Assembly (NCBI RefSeq): GCF_013410035.1
Contig: NZ_JACCBW010000002.1
Span: 744,001-808,000, forward strand
From: Nocardioides cavernae
GTDB taxonomy: Bacteria > Actinomycetota > Actinomycetes > Propionibacteriales > Nocardioidaceae
Length of the DNA: 64,000 nt
Direction of reading: 5' to 3'
Shown here: positions 1 through 9,307 of the stretch, in pieces
How positions within the stretch are numbered: position 1 is the stretch's first letter
How the letters are laid out: each line of letters opens with the position of its first letter
Translations under genes and position numbers: made by a program
The notes under the pieces: generated by a model
Databases searched by the model: none
What the model was told of the DNA's origin: nothing
Seen by the model: only the letters and a program-made list of their open reading frames with translations

Positions 1-123
1 ACCACGGCGAAGACGTACGCCCAGGTCATGATGCCGGCCGCGGTCGAGTGGGCCGACGGCGATCTCCTCGTCTCGGCCAACGTCCTGGCGGAGGGGCCGA
101 AGGGCAAGGTCCTCGCCTACTGA
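1..123 (+). CDS. C-terminal end of an unidentified protein (5' truncated by window edge)
   Basis: An open frame enters from the left edge and encodes 40 residues ending in GKVLAY before a TGA at 121-123. It has normal high-GC third-position codon use and is followed directly by a strong terminator-like hairpin, so it looks like the true end of a gene. The visible tail has no catalytic motif. I do not recognise the family and propose no function. Confidence 0.6.
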   Translation, partial: TTAKTYAQVMMPAAVEWADGDLLVSANVLAEGPKGKVLAY

Positions 124-127
124 GCCG

Positions 128-178
128 GACCACCGAGCCGGTCGCGGGCCTTCGGGTCCCGCGGCCGGCTTCGTGGTC
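128..178 (+). terminator. hairpin terminator after the truncated gene
   Basis: A long inverted repeat starts five bases after the stop codon. The outer arms GACCAC (128-133) and GTGGTC (173-178) enclose inner arms GCCGG/CCGGC and GCGGG/CCCGC around a TTCG-centred loop. There is no U tract, which is common for actinobacterial terminators. It separates the truncated gene from the cox operon. Confidence 0.65.
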
Positions 179-291
179 TCGATCGGGACGGCCGAGCCGG
201 CGGGCTGCCCCCAACCTCTCGCCAACCAGCCCGACCTAGCCTCACCAGTGGCGTGACCCACCTCACACCCACGACACACTGGAGCGGCCAG

Positions 292-770
<479 letters not shown>

Positions 771-774
<4 letters not shown>

Positions 775-3233
775 CCGCCACCCAGGACCGCCCGGCCGCC
801 GAGATCGGCAAGGACCGCCGCCGCAAGGAGGACCAGCGGCTGATCACGGGCCGCACCCGCTGGACCGACAACATGACCCTGCCGGGCATGCTGCACCTGG
901 CGATGGTGCGCAGCCCGTTCGCCCACGCCTCGATCACCTCGATCGACGTCGACGCCGCCAAGGCGTCCGCCAACGTCGTCGCCGTCCTCACGGGCAAGGA
1001 CTTCGGCGACGAGCTCGGCGTCTGCATCAACGCCTGGCCCATCACGCCCGACCAGAAGACGCCCGCCCACTCGCCGATGCCTGCCGACCGGGTCGCGTTC
1101 GCGGGCGAGGTCGTCGCCGTCGTGGTCGCCCGCAGCGCAGCGGCGGCCCGGGACGCAGCCGAGCTCGTCGACGTGGAGTACGACGAGCTGCCTGCCGTCG
1201 TCGGCATCAAGAAGGCCCTCGAGGACTCGGTGCTCGCGCACCCCGACCTCGGCACCAACAAGTCCGCGCTCTGGATCTTCGACTCGAGCGAGGCCGGCAC
1301 CGGAGGTGACGTGGAGGGCGCGATCGAGGAGGCGCGCGCCAACGGCATCGTCATCGAGCGCGAGTACCGCCAGCAGCGCCTCATCCCCGCGTTCATGGAG
1401 CCGCGCAGCGTCGTGGTCGACCCGACCGGCGAGCAGATCACCATGTGGTCCGCCACCCAGATCCCGCACATCCTCCGCTTCGCCCTGGCCGCCACCACCG
1501 GCGTACCCGAGAGCAAGATCCGGGTCATCGCCCCTGACGTCGGTGGTGGCTTCGGCGGCAAGCTGCAGACCACGCCCGAGGAGTGGATCGCCTGGGCCGT
1601 CGCCCGACGTCTCTCCAAGCCGGTGAAGTACACCGAGACCCGCAGCGAGAGCCTGATGGCGGCCCACCACGGCCGCGACCAGGTGCAGACCCTGACCCTG
1701 GCCGCGGACAAGGACGGCAAGGTCACCGGCTTCAAGGTGCACCTCGACGCCGACCTCGGCGCCTACATCGCGATCGTCGGCGGCGGCGTGCCCGTCCTCG
1801 GCGCCTTCATGTTCAACGCCATCTACAAGTTCCCGTCCTATCGCTTCGAGTGCCAGACCGTCCTCACCAACACGACCTTCACCGACGCCTACCGCGGCGC
1901 CGGCCGGCCCGAGGCGACCTACGCCATCGAGCGGATGATGGACGAGCTGGCCGCCGAGGTCGGGGTCGACCCGCTGGAGATCCGCGAGCGCAACTGGATC
2001 ACCCACGAGGAGTTCCCCTTCACGACCGTGGCCGGGCTGGAGTACGACACCGGCAACTACGAGGCGGCGACGGCGAAGGCCAAGGAGTCGTTCGGCTACG
2101 ACGAGCTCCGGCGCGAGCAGGCCGAGCGCCGTCAGCGCGGCGACCGCGTCCAGCTCGGCATCGGGGTCTCCACCTTCACCGAGATGTGCGGCCTCGCACC
2201 GAGCCGGGTGCTCGGCAGCCTCGACTACGGTGCCGGCGGCTGGGAGCACGCCAGCGTGCGGATGACGCCGCTCGGCAAGGTGGAGGTCGTCACCGGTGCC
2301 AGCGCGCACGGCCAGGGCCACGAGACGGCCTTCAGCCAGATCGTCGCGGACCGGCTCGGGGTCCCGTTCGAGGACGTCGAGGTCCTCCACGGTGACACCC
2401 AGGTCGCGCCGAAGGGGCTCGACACCTACGGGTCACGCTCGCTCGTCGTGGGCGGCGAGGCACTCGTACGGGCCGTGGACAAGGTCATCGACAAGGCCAA
2501 GGTGCTGGCCGCGCACCTGCTGGAGGCCAGCGAGGACGACCTGGAGTACACCGCCGGTCGCTTCAGCGTCCGGGGCACCGACCAGGGCACGACGATCCAG
2601 GAGCTGGCCACGGCGACCTTCGCGGGGCACGACTACCCCGAGGGCATGGAGCTCAACCTCGACGCCGACGCGACCTACGACCCGGTGAACTTCAACTACC
2701 CCCACGGCACGCACCTGTGCGCGATGGAGGTCGACACCGAGACCGGCGCGGTGAAGATGCGCAAGTACACCTGCTGCGACGACATCGGCACGATCATCAA
2801 CCCGCTGATCGTCGCCGGGCAGGTGCACGGCGGCCTCGTGCAGGGCATCGCACAGGCGCTGTGGGAGGAGGCGGTCTACGACGAGTCCGGCACGCTGGTG
2901 AGCGGGTCGTTCGTCGACTACCTGCTGCCGACGTCGGCCGACACCATCTCCTTCGACGTGGTGCACACCGACGACCCCAGCATCTGCACGACCAACACGC
3001 TCGGCACCAAGGGCGTCGGCGAGGCGGGCACCATCGCCTCCACCCCGGCCGTGGTCAACGCCGTGGTCGACGCCGTGCGCCACCTCGGCGTCAGCGACAT
3101 CCAGATGCCGTGCACCCCCGAGCGGGTCTGGCGCGCCATCCACGCGGGCGACGGCGACGCACCGACACCCGGGGCGGCGATGCCGCACTTCCAGGAGGAC
3201 TCCCTCAACCAGGACGAAGGAGCAGGCCAGTGA
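771..3233 (+). CDS. coxL: molybdopterin-binding large subunit, form II CO-dehydrogenase-like
   Basis: This 820-residue protein is the catalytic molybdenum hydroxylase subunit. The active-site loop reads AYRGAGR at residues 373-379, the signature of form II (putative) CO dehydrogenases. True form I CoxL has AYxCSFR with the copper-binding cysteine. A conserved molybdenum-site glutamate is present in GVGEAG (E751), and the glycine-rich GGGFGGK cofactor loop lies near residues 260-265. The ATG overlaps the coxS stop (ATGA), so the earlier in-frame start at 408 inside coxS is not used. The physiological substrate is uncertain: form II enzymes may oxidise CO weakly or act on other small aldehydes or heterocycles. 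Confidence 0.92.
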
Positions 3234-4075
3234 TCCCCGCACACTTCGACTACCTCGCGCCGACCTCGGTCGAGGAGGCCCTGGCCGCGCTCGGCGAGCA
3301 CGGCGACGACGCCAAGATCATCGCCGGCGGCCAGAGCCTGCTGCCGGTGCTGCGGATGCGGCTCAACGCGCCCGAGGTCGTCATCGACCTCGGCGGCATC
3401 TCCTCGCTGCGCGGCATCCGTGACGACGGCGACGCGATCGTCATCGGCGCCATGACCACGCACCACGCCGTCCGCGACCACGACCTGGTCACGGAGCACG
3501 CGCTGCTGCTGTCCAAGGCCGCCGCCGAGGTGGCGGACGCCCAGATCAGGCACCGCGGCACGTTCGGCGGCGCGCTCGCGCACGCCGACCCCGCCGGCGA
3601 CCTCGGTGCGCCCGCACTCGCCCTCGACGCGCAGTTCGTGATCGCCGGGCCGGGCGGGACGCGTACGGTCGAGGCGGCGGACTTCTTCGTCGACCTCTTC
3701 GAGACCGCGATCGGTGACGACGAGATCCTCACCGAGGTCCGCGTCCCCAAGCACACCGGCTGGGGGGCGCACTACGAGAAGTTCGTCCGCGTGGCCCACC
3801 AGTGGCCGATCGTCGCCGTCGCGGCGACGGTCCGGGGCTCGATCGACGAGGCCAAGGTCGGGCTCACCAACATGGGCTCGACACCGCTGCGGGCGAGCGC
3901 CACCGAGCAGGCGCTCGCGGGCGCCAGCGCCACGGAGGAGGGCGTACGCGCGGCGGCGGACCTCGCGGCCGAGGGCACCAACCCGCCGTCGGACCTCAAC
4001 GGAGCCTCCGACTACCGCCAGCACCTGGCGCGGGTGCTCACCGGGCGGGCCGTGCTGAAGGCAGCGGGGTCCTGA
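3230..4075 (+). CDS. coxM: FAD-binding medium subunit of the CO-dehydrogenase-like enzyme
   Basis: This 281-residue subunit binds FAD and delivers electrons from the iron-sulfur subunit to an acceptor, probably quinone. Both flavin signatures of the family are visible: AGGQS at residues 32-36 and TFGG at 111-114 followed by AHADP. The GTG start at 3230 overlaps the coxL TGA by four bases, indicating translational coupling, and places the FDYLAP motif at the usual N-terminal position. It completes the S-L-M trio. Confidence 0.92.
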   Translation: MIPAHFDYLAPTSVEEALAALGEHGDDAKIIAGGQSLLPVLRMRLNAPEVVIDLGGISSLRGIRDDGDAIVIGAMTTHHAVRDHDLVTEHALLLSKAAAEVADAQIRHRGTFGGALAHADPAGDLGAPALALDAQFVIAGPGGTRTVEAADFFVDLFETAIGDDEILTEVRVPKHTGWGAHYEKFVRVAHQWPIVAVAATVRGSIDEAKVGLTNMGSTPLRASATEQALAGASATEEGVRAAADLAAEGTNPPSDLNGASDYRQHLARVLTGRAVLKAAGS

Positions 4076-4079
4076 CGGC

Positions 4080-4781
4080 ATGGAGCTGAGCCACCAGTTC
4101 ACCGTCCCGATCGGCGTCGAGGAGACCTGGGCGCACTTCAACGACATCGCGTCGGTGGCCGAGTGCTTCCCCGGCGCCGTGGTGACCGAGGCCGACGAGC
4201 AGTCCTTCGCGGGGTCGGTCAAGGTCAAGCTCGGGCCGATCGCCCTGCAGTACAACGGCAGCGGCACCTTCGTCGAGAAGGACGCGGACGCCCACCGGTT
4301 CGTCGTCGACGCCAAGGGCAAGGACAAGCGCGGCAACGGTACGGCGGGGGCGAAGGTCACGGTGACGATGACCGATGCCGGGGGTGCGACGGACGTGTCC
4401 GTCGAGACCGACCTCGCCATCACCGGCAAGCCCGCCCAGTTCGGTCGCGGCGTCATGCAGGACGTCTCGGACAAGCTGCTGGGCCAGTTCGTCAGCTGCC
4501 TGGAGCAGCGGCTCGCGGGTCCCTCCCCTGGGACGGGCGGTGAGCCGGCAGCCGAACCACCCCTGGAGACGGTTGCCGGCCCGCCGCCCACGACCGGCAC
4601 CGACGCACCGGCTCCGCCGCCCCCGCCTCCGCCGCCTCCGCGGACCCCGCCGCCGCGGGAGCCGGAGGCGCTCGACCTCGGCAGCGCCGTGCTGCCCGTG
4701 CTGCTCCGGTCCTACTGGAAGCAGGCGGTCGCGGCGCTCGCGGGCATCGTCGTGGTGCGGAGGCTGCTCAGAAGACGTTGA
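4080..4781 (+). CDS. coxG: CoxG-like SRPBCC protein with C-terminal membrane anchor
   Basis: Residues 1-145 resemble the CoxG/SRPBCC fold, with the family-typical start ELSHQFTVP and the FPGA and GxFVEKD segments. CoxG proteins are known to recruit the Mo-hydroxylase to the membrane or to deliver quinone. A proline-rich linker (about residues 150-200, with a run of prolines near 4616-4640) leads to a C-terminal hydrophobic segment ending in arginines, which suits a tail anchor in the cytoplasmic membrane. It lies four bases after coxM. Its last 14 bases overlap the convergent alkB gene. Confidence 0.85.
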   Translation: MELSHQFTVPIGVEETWAHFNDIASVAECFPGAVVTEADEQSFAGSVKVKLGPIALQYNGSGTFVEKDADAHRFVVDAKGKDKRGNGTAGAKVTVTMTDAGGATDVSVETDLAITGKPAQFGRGVMQDVSDKLLGQFVSCLEQRLAGPSPGTGGEPAAEPPLETVAGPPPTTGTDAPAPPPPPPPPPRTPPPREPEALDLGSAVLPVLLRSYWKQAVAALAGIVVVRRLLRRR

Positions 4782-5379
4782 GCGGGCGGAACTGCACCGA
4801 GATGCGCGGCCCGGAGTGGGCCACCTTCGGCACGGCGTGCTCCCACGTGCGCTGGCACGACCCGCCCATCACGACGAGGTCGCCGTGGCCCATGGTCACG
4901 GCGATCGAGGCCCCGCCGCCGCGCGGGCGCAGCAGCAGGCGCCGTGGGTCGCCCACGCTCACGATGGCCACCATCGTGTCGGTGGTGCGGCCCCGGCCGA
5001 TCGTGTCGCCGTGCCACGCCACGGAGTCGTGGCCGTCGCGGTAGTAGCAGCACCCCGCGGTCACGAACGGCTCGCCCAGCTCGGGCAGGTAGTGGGCGCT
5101 GAGGGCCTCGCGGGCGCCCGCGAGCGCCGGGTGGGGGAGCGGGTCCGCGGCGAGGTAGGTGTGGACCAGCCGCGGCACGTCGACGACCGCGTCGTACATC
5201 TCCCGGCGCTCGGCGCGCCAGGGCACGTCCGCGACGAGTGCGGAAAACACGGCGTCGGGGTCGGTGAGCCAGTCGCGCTGGACGTCGAGCCACGCTCCGT
5301 GGGACAGCTGTCGACGCTCGGGCGACAGCGCCACGGAATCCGTGGTCGACTCGGCGAACAAGGACGACTGGTAGTCCAC
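4768..5379 (-). CDS. alkB: AlkB-like Fe(II)/2-oxoglutarate-dependent DNA repair dioxygenase
   Basis: The 203-residue product has the complete AlkB active site: iron ligands H123, D125 and H181, and the 2-oxoglutarate/substrate arginines R192 and R198 in an RxSVQFR motif. AlkB enzymes oxidatively remove alkyl lesions such as 1-methyladenine and 3-methylcytosine. I chose the GTG at 5379 because a -10 element lies six bases upstream, and because upstream codons run through an SOS box and the gntR promoter. A perfect LexA box at 5401-5416 implies DNA-damage induction. The 3' end overlaps coxG by 14 bases on the opposite strand. Confidence 0.92.
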   Translation of the reverse strand: MDYQSSLFAESTTDSVALSPERRQLSHGAWLDVQRDWLTDPDAVFSALVADVPWRAERREMYDAVVDVPRLVHTYLAADPLPHPALAGAREALSAHYLPELGEPFVTAGCCYYRDGHDSVAWHGDTIGRGRTTDTMVAIVSVGDPRRLLLRPRGGGASIAVTMGHGDLVVMGGSCQRTWEHAVPKVAHSGPRISVQFRPLNVF

Positions 5380-5385
5380 GGGGCC

Positions 5386-5391
5386 AGCGTA
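5386..5391 (-). promoter_or_regulatory. -10 element of alkB (probably leaderless transcript)
   Basis: Read on the minus strand the hexamer is TACGCT, a good TAnnnT actinobacterial -10. Only six bases separate it from the GTG start codon at 5379, so transcription should begin at or next to the start codon. The upstream SOS box sits in the -35 region, where bound LexA would block polymerase. Confidence 0.55.
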
Positions 5392-5400
5392 CCGCACGAG

Positions 5401-5416
5401 TCGAACAGGCGTTCGA
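5401..5416. promoter_or_regulatory. LexA-binding SOS box upstream of alkB
   Basis: The palindrome TCGAAC-AGGC-GTTCGA matches exactly the known mycobacterial/actinobacterial LexA consensus TCGAAC-N4-GTTCGA. It is centred about 15 bases upstream of the alkB -10 element, a classical repressor position. It is also about 80 bases upstream of the gntR promoter on the other strand, so the main target is most likely alkB. Confidence 0.85.
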
Positions 5417-5435
5417 ACTTCTCGGATCGTCGGAA

Positions 5436-5452
5436 GGTTCCTCGAAGGAACC
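5436..5452. promoter_or_regulatory. perfect inverted repeat, candidate GntR operator
   Basis: Arms GGTTCC and GGAACC are separated by TCGAA. The palindrome lies in the alkB-gntR intergenic region, upstream of the gntR -10. A palindrome beside a GntR gene is often its own operator, but UTRA-type operators usually resemble GT-N(1)-TA-N(0-2)-AC, which this does not closely match. Confidence 0.4.
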
Positions 5453-5484
5453 GTCAATATGCAGACACCCGTCCAGACCAGTTC

Positions 5485-5490
5485 TACTCT
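5485..5490 (+). promoter_or_regulatory. -10 element of gntR
   Basis: The hexamer TACTCT ends seven bases before the ATG at 5498 and no Shine-Dalgarno sequence is present. This arrangement suits a leaderless mRNA. No good -35 match was seen. Confidence 0.5.
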
Positions 5491-5497
5491 CACCCCT

Positions 5498-6220
5498 ATG
5501 GATCAGGTGGACCTCGTCGTACCGCGTCAGCGAGCGCTGAAGCATGTCCAGGTCCGTGAGCACGTCCGCAGCCTCATCGAGGCGCAGCCCCCCGGGTCCG
5601 CAGCACCTTCCGAGCGCGAGCTGGTCGCTCGCTTCGGGGTCGCGCGGATGACCGTACGACAGGCGCTCGACGCGCTCGTCGCCGAGGGCCTGCTGGAGCG
5701 CATCCCCGGACGTGGCACGTTCGTCGCGCAGCCGCCCAAGACCGCCGGCCGTCTGAGCTCCTTCACCGAGGAGATCCGTCGCCGGGGCATGCTGCCGGAG
5801 TCCCAGACCCTCCTCGCGCGCGTCGAGCAGGCCGGGCCCGGCGTGGCCCGCGCGCTCGACATCTCGCCGGGCGACCCGGTCCTGCACTGGCGTCGGCTGC
5901 GGCGCGCGGACCAGGCGATCGTCTGCGTGGAGGACGCCTACCTCAACGAGGTCCTGCTGCCGGGCTTCCTGCAGCACGGCACGCCGACGAGCCTCTACGA
6001 GGCGCTCGGCGCCCGCGGCCTGCGCCCGACCGAGGTCGAGGACTCCATCAGCGCCGACCGCGCCAGCGCGGACGAGGCGGCGATGCTCGACATCACCGAG
6101 GGTGACCCGGTGCTGCGCCACGCGCGTCGCGCCGTGTCCGACGGGCGCATCGTCGAGGTGTCGCGCACCTGCTACCGGCACGACCGCTTCACGGTCTACC
6201 TGCAGCTCAACGACCGCTGA
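5498..6220 (+). CDS. GntR-family regulator with UTRA effector domain (HutC subfamily)
   Basis: The 240-residue protein has an N-terminal winged helix-turn-helix (about residues 15-80) with the GntR signature SERELVARFGVARMTVRQAL and the wing GRGTFVA. A UTRA ligand-binding domain follows (about 95-240, including PVLHWRRLR and the final YLQLND). Such regulators sense sugars, amino acids or other small metabolites. No catabolic gene lies directly downstream, since the next gene is convergent and overlaps by 14 bases. The target is therefore unknown; autoregulation or control of the nearby cox operon is possible. Confidence 0.9.
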   Translation: MDQVDLVVPRQRALKHVQVREHVRSLIEAQPPGSAAPSERELVARFGVARMTVRQALDALVAEGLLERIPGRGTFVAQPPKTAGRLSSFTEEIRRRGMLPESQTLLARVEQAGPGVARALDISPGDPVLHWRRLRRADQAIVCVEDAYLNEVLLPGFLQHGTPTSLYEALGARGLRPTEVEDSISADRASADEAAMLDITEGDPVLRHARRAVSDGRIVEVSRTCYRHDRFTVYLQLNDR

Positions 6221-6791
6221 GCCCGGCGAGCTCACGCTCGAGGTTCGCGCGCGCCGCGCTCTCCCACAGCGCGCGCGCCTGCGTGGTGTGGAAGAGATGT
6301 GGCTTGGCGGCGAGGTCCGTCAGGACGGCCGCCCGGCCGGCGCGGAAGTCCGCGTCGCCCACCTCGGCGAAGTCGGCGCGCACGCCGGCGACGTAGGCGT
6401 CGTAGCGCCGGCGGGGTGCGGCCAGGATGGCGAGGTCGGCGTCGCTGAGGGCGGCGCCCGCCTCGTCGGAGTCGTCGGGCCGGTGGTGCTGGGTCATGCG
6501 CACGAGCCGCGCCACCTCGGTGGCGTACGCCGGCGGCAGCGCACGCTCTGCCCACCGCGCCGACTGCTCCTCGTCGTCGGCCGCGCCCGCGTAGACGGCG
6601 TCGTGGAACCATGCGGCCAGCGCGACCGTGGTCCGGTCGAAGCCGACACCGGCCCCGGCGAGCAGGTCGAGCCGGTCGAGCACCTCGGTGAGGTGGAGGA
6701 GGTCGTGGTAGCCCGCCCGGTCCCAGGCGCCGAGCAGCTCGTCGCGCAGGTCCAGGTGGTCCTCGAGCGGCCAGCGGTCGGCCAGCGTCAC
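6207..6791 (-). CDS. HD-domain metal-dependent phosphohydrolase-like protein
   Basis: The 194-residue product shows the pattern of small bacterial HD proteins: YHDLLHL (H29, H33), the HD pair H63-D64 in WFHDAVY, and a later histidine pair (H102, H103). Members are annotated as predicted metal-dependent hydrolases of nucleotides or phosphoesters, but the substrate of this group is not established. Its GTG start overlaps the stop of the DUF2236 gene (GTGA), so it is the last gene of the XPB operon. Confidence 0.8.
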   Translation of the reverse strand: MTLADRWPLEDHLDLRDELLGAWDRAGYHDLLHLTEVLDRLDLLAGAGVGFDRTTVALAAWFHDAVYAGAADDEEQSARWAERALPPAYATEVARLVRMTQHHRPDDSDEAGAALSDADLAILAAPRRRYDAYVAGVRADFAEVGDADFRAGRAAVLTDLAAKPHLFHTTQARALWESAARANLERELAGLSGR

Positions 6792-7651
6792 GCGTGTGCC
6801 TGCTGCATCTCGCGTGCCTCGGCGTGGCCGGACGCCATCGCCCACCGGATGGTGCGGGTGGCCGCGGCGCCGAGGACCCGGTTGGTGACCGGGGGGACGG
6901 GCGGCAGCCGCAGCTCGCGCCGCGCGTCGGACGGCAGCAGGCCGATCGCCGCCGTCGCCAGCGAGAGGTAGCCGGGTCGTGCGGCCAGCGGGAGGTCGGG
7001 GTGCAGCAGCAGGAAGCGGATGGCCTCGACGGCCTCGGTGGTGGCCCGCAGCTCGGGGCCGTACGCCGTGAGCACCGCGCGCAGCTCCTCCACCGTCTCC
7101 GGGGGGTCGAGCACGCCGAGGTGGCGCGCAGGCACGGCGGCCTGCGCGAGGTACTCGTCGCGCTCGGGGCCGACGAGCGGACGGTGGCCGTAGCGGTCGT
7201 GCGCGGCGAGGAAGCTGTCGACCTCGGCGGCGTGGACCCAGCCGAGCAGGTGCGGATCGGAGGCGGCGTACGGGCCGCCGTCGGGCATCGTCCCGGTCAC
7301 GGACTCGTGGGCGCGCTGCACGGCCCGGATGACCGTCAGCGCGTCCTGCTCGGCGCCGAAGGTGGTCATCGCGATGTAGGTCGACACCTGGGCGAGCCGG
7401 CCCCACATGTCACCGCGGTAGCCGGAGTGGTCGGCGACCCCCTGCATCGCCGCCGGGTGGAGCGACTGCAGCATGATCGCGCGGATGCCACCGACGAACA
7501 TCGACGCGTCGCCGTGCACCCGGGCGATGGGGGAGTCGGTGGAGAACCAGCGCGGGCCGGGGGTTCCGTGGACGCGCTGGCGCTGCCGGGGCCCGTCGGG
7601 TCCGGCGACCTTGCGGAACAGCTCGGCGCCCAGGCGCTCGCGGAGGGTCAC
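6788..7651 (-). CDS. DUF2236/MpaB-like oxygenase family protein
   Basis: The 287-residue protein carries the conserved core of the MpaB/rubber-oxygenase-related DUF2236 family, including MLQSLHPAAMQGVADHSGY near residues 60-78 and a GWVHAAEVDSFL segment further on. Family members are thought to be heme-binding oxygenases, and conserved histidines are present here. The gene starts nine bases after the XPB stop and overlaps the following HD gene. Its co-expression with a DNA helicase is unexplained. Confidence 0.83.
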   Translation of the reverse strand: MTLRERLGAELFRKVAGPDGPRQRQRVHGTPGPRWFSTDSPIARVHGDASMFVGGIRAIMLQSLHPAAMQGVADHSGYRGDMWGRLAQVSTYIAMTTFGAEQDALTVIRAVQRAHESVTGTMPDGGPYAASDPHLLGWVHAAEVDSFLAAHDRYGHRPLVGPERDEYLAQAAVPARHLGVLDPPETVEELRAVLTAYGPELRATTEAVEAIRFLLLHPDLPLAARPGYLSLATAAIGLLPSDARRELRLPPVPPVTNRVLGAAATRTIRWAMASGHAEAREMQQAHA

Positions 7652-7660
7652 GCTCCGAGG

Positions 7661-9307
7661 CTAGCCAAGGCCGGCAACGTCGCCGGCGTCGATGATGCGG
7701 TAGGCGTAGCCCTGCTCGGCCAGGAAGCGCTGCCGGTTCTGCGCGAAGTCGGCGTCGACCGTGTCGCGCGAGACCACCGTGTAGAAGTGCGCGGTACGCC
7801 CCTCGGTCTTGGGCCGCAGCAGCCGGCCGAGACGCTGGGCCTCCTCCTGGCGCGAGCCGAACGACCCGCTCACCTGGATCGCGACCTCCGCCGACGGCAG
7901 GTCGATGGAGAAGTTGGCGACCTTGCTGACCACGAGGAGCCCGATCTCGCCGGACCGGAACGCGTTGAACAGCCGCTGCCGCTCCTTCACCGTGGTCTCG
8001 CCCTTGATCACCGGCGCGTCCAGCATCGCGCCGATCTCGTCGAGCTGGTCGATGTACTGGCCGATGACGAGCGTGGGCTGGCCGGCGTGCTGGCGGACCA
8101 GGTCCTGCACGACATCGATCTTGGCGTGCGTGCACGACGCGAGGCGGTAGCGCGTGTCGGGGTCGCTGGTGGCGTACGCCAGTCGCTCGCCGTCCGGCAG
8201 GGTGACCCGCACCTCGACGCAGTCGGCCGGCGCGATCCAGCCCTGCGCCTCGATGTCCTTCCACGGCGCGTCGTAGCGCTTCGGCCCGATCAGCGAGAAC
8301 ACCTCGCCCTCACGGCCGTCCTCGCGGACCAGCGTCGCGGTGAGGCCGAGCCGGCGACGGGCCTGCAGGTCGGCGGTCATCCGGAAGATCGGGGCCGGGA
8401 GCAGGTGCACCTCGTCGTAGACGATGAGGCCCCAGTCGCGGGCGTCGAGGAGCTCGAGGTGCGGGTAGACGCCCTTCCGCTTGGTCGTCAGCACCTGGTA
8501 GGTCGCGATGGTGACCGGGCGGATCTCCTTGACGGCGCCGGAGTACTCCCCGATCTCGTCGGGGGTCAGCGACGTGCGCGCGACCAGCTCGTCCTTCCAC
8601 TGCCGGGCGCTGACGGTGTTGGTCACCAGGATCAGCGTGGTGGCGCGGGCGTGCGCCATCGAGGCCGCGCCGACGATCGTCTTGCCGGCGCCGCACGGCA
8701 GCACCACGACGCCGGAGCCGCCGTCCCAGAACGACTCGGCGGCCTCGCGCTGGTAGGGGCGCAGCGTCCAGCCGTCCTCGGCGAGGTCGATCGCGTGGGC
8801 CTCGCCGTCGACATAGCCGGCGAAGTCCTCGGCCGGCCAGCCGAGCTTGAGCAGCGCCTGCTTGAGGTTGCCGCGCTCGCTGGGGTGCACCGCGACGGTG
8901 TCCGCGTCGAGCCGCTCGCCGATCATCCCGGCGACCTTCTTGGCGCGCAGCACCTCCTCGAGCACGGGGCGGTCGGTCGAGGACAGCACCAGGCCGTGCA
9001 CCGGGTGCTTCTCCAGCCGCAGCCGGCCGTAGCGGCCCATGGTCTCGGCGACGTCGACCAGCAGCGCGTGCGGGACGGCGTACCGGCTCCAGGTCAGCAG
9101 GGCGTCCACGACCTGCTCGGCGTCGTGACCGGCGGCGCGGGCGTTCCAGAGGCCGAGCGGCGTGAGGCGGTAGGTGTGGATGTGCTCGGGGGAGCGTTCG
9201 AGCTCGGCGAACGGCGCGATCGCCTTGCGCGCCTCCGCGGCCGAGGGGTGGTCGACCTCGAGCAGCAGCGTCTTGTCGGACTGGACGATGAGGGGGCCGT
9301 CGTTCAC
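7661..9307 (-). CDS. XPB/ERCC3-type DNA repair helicase
   Basis: The 548-residue superfamily 2 helicase has an N-terminal XPB damage-recognition-like region (1-170), Walker A PCGAGKT at 204-210, DEVH at 298-301, the GLTATLVRED segment containing the XPB-specific RED motif (about 328-330), and motif VI QRLGRLLRPK at 491-500. Actinobacterial XPB is a 3'-5' DNA-dependent ATPase linked to DNA repair. The GTG start at 9307 overlaps the CGNR gene stop by four bases. The open frame continues upstream within that gene, but the family start is here. Confidence 0.93.
   Translation of the reverse strand: MNDGPLIVQSDKTLLLEVDHPSAAEARKAIAPFAELERSPEHIHTYRLTPLGLWNARAAGHDAEQVVDALLTWSRYAVPHALLVDVAETMGRYGRLRLEKHPVHGLVLSSTDRPVLEEVLRAKKVAGMIGERLDADTVAVHPSERGNLKQALLKLGWPAEDFAGYVDGEAHAIDLAEDGWTLRPYQREAAESFWDGGSGVVVLPCGAGKTIVGAASMAHARATTLILVTNTVSARQWKDELVARTSLTPDEIGEYSGAVKEIRPVTIATYQVLTTKRKGVYPHLELLDARDWGLIVYDEVHLLPAPIFRMTADLQARRRLGLTATLVREDGREGEVFSLIGPKRYDAPWKDIEAQGWIAPADCVEVRVTLPDGERLAYATSDPDTRYRLASCTHAKIDVVQDLVRQHAGQPTLVIGQYIDQLDEIGAMLDAPVIKGETTVKERQRLFNAFRSGEIGLLVVSKVANFSIDLPSAEVAIQVSGSFGSRQEEAQRLGRLLRPKTEGRTAHFYTVVSRDTVDADFAQNRQRFLAEQGYAYRIIDAGDVAGLG

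Noticed and set aside
253..291. Upstream GTG start for coxS
   Set aside because: It would add an unconserved peptide, and the Shine-Dalgarno fits the ATG at 292 better.
5436..5452. Second LexA box
   Set aside because: The arms GGTTCC/GGAACC do not match TCGAAC/GTTCGA, so it was kept only as a possible GntR operator.
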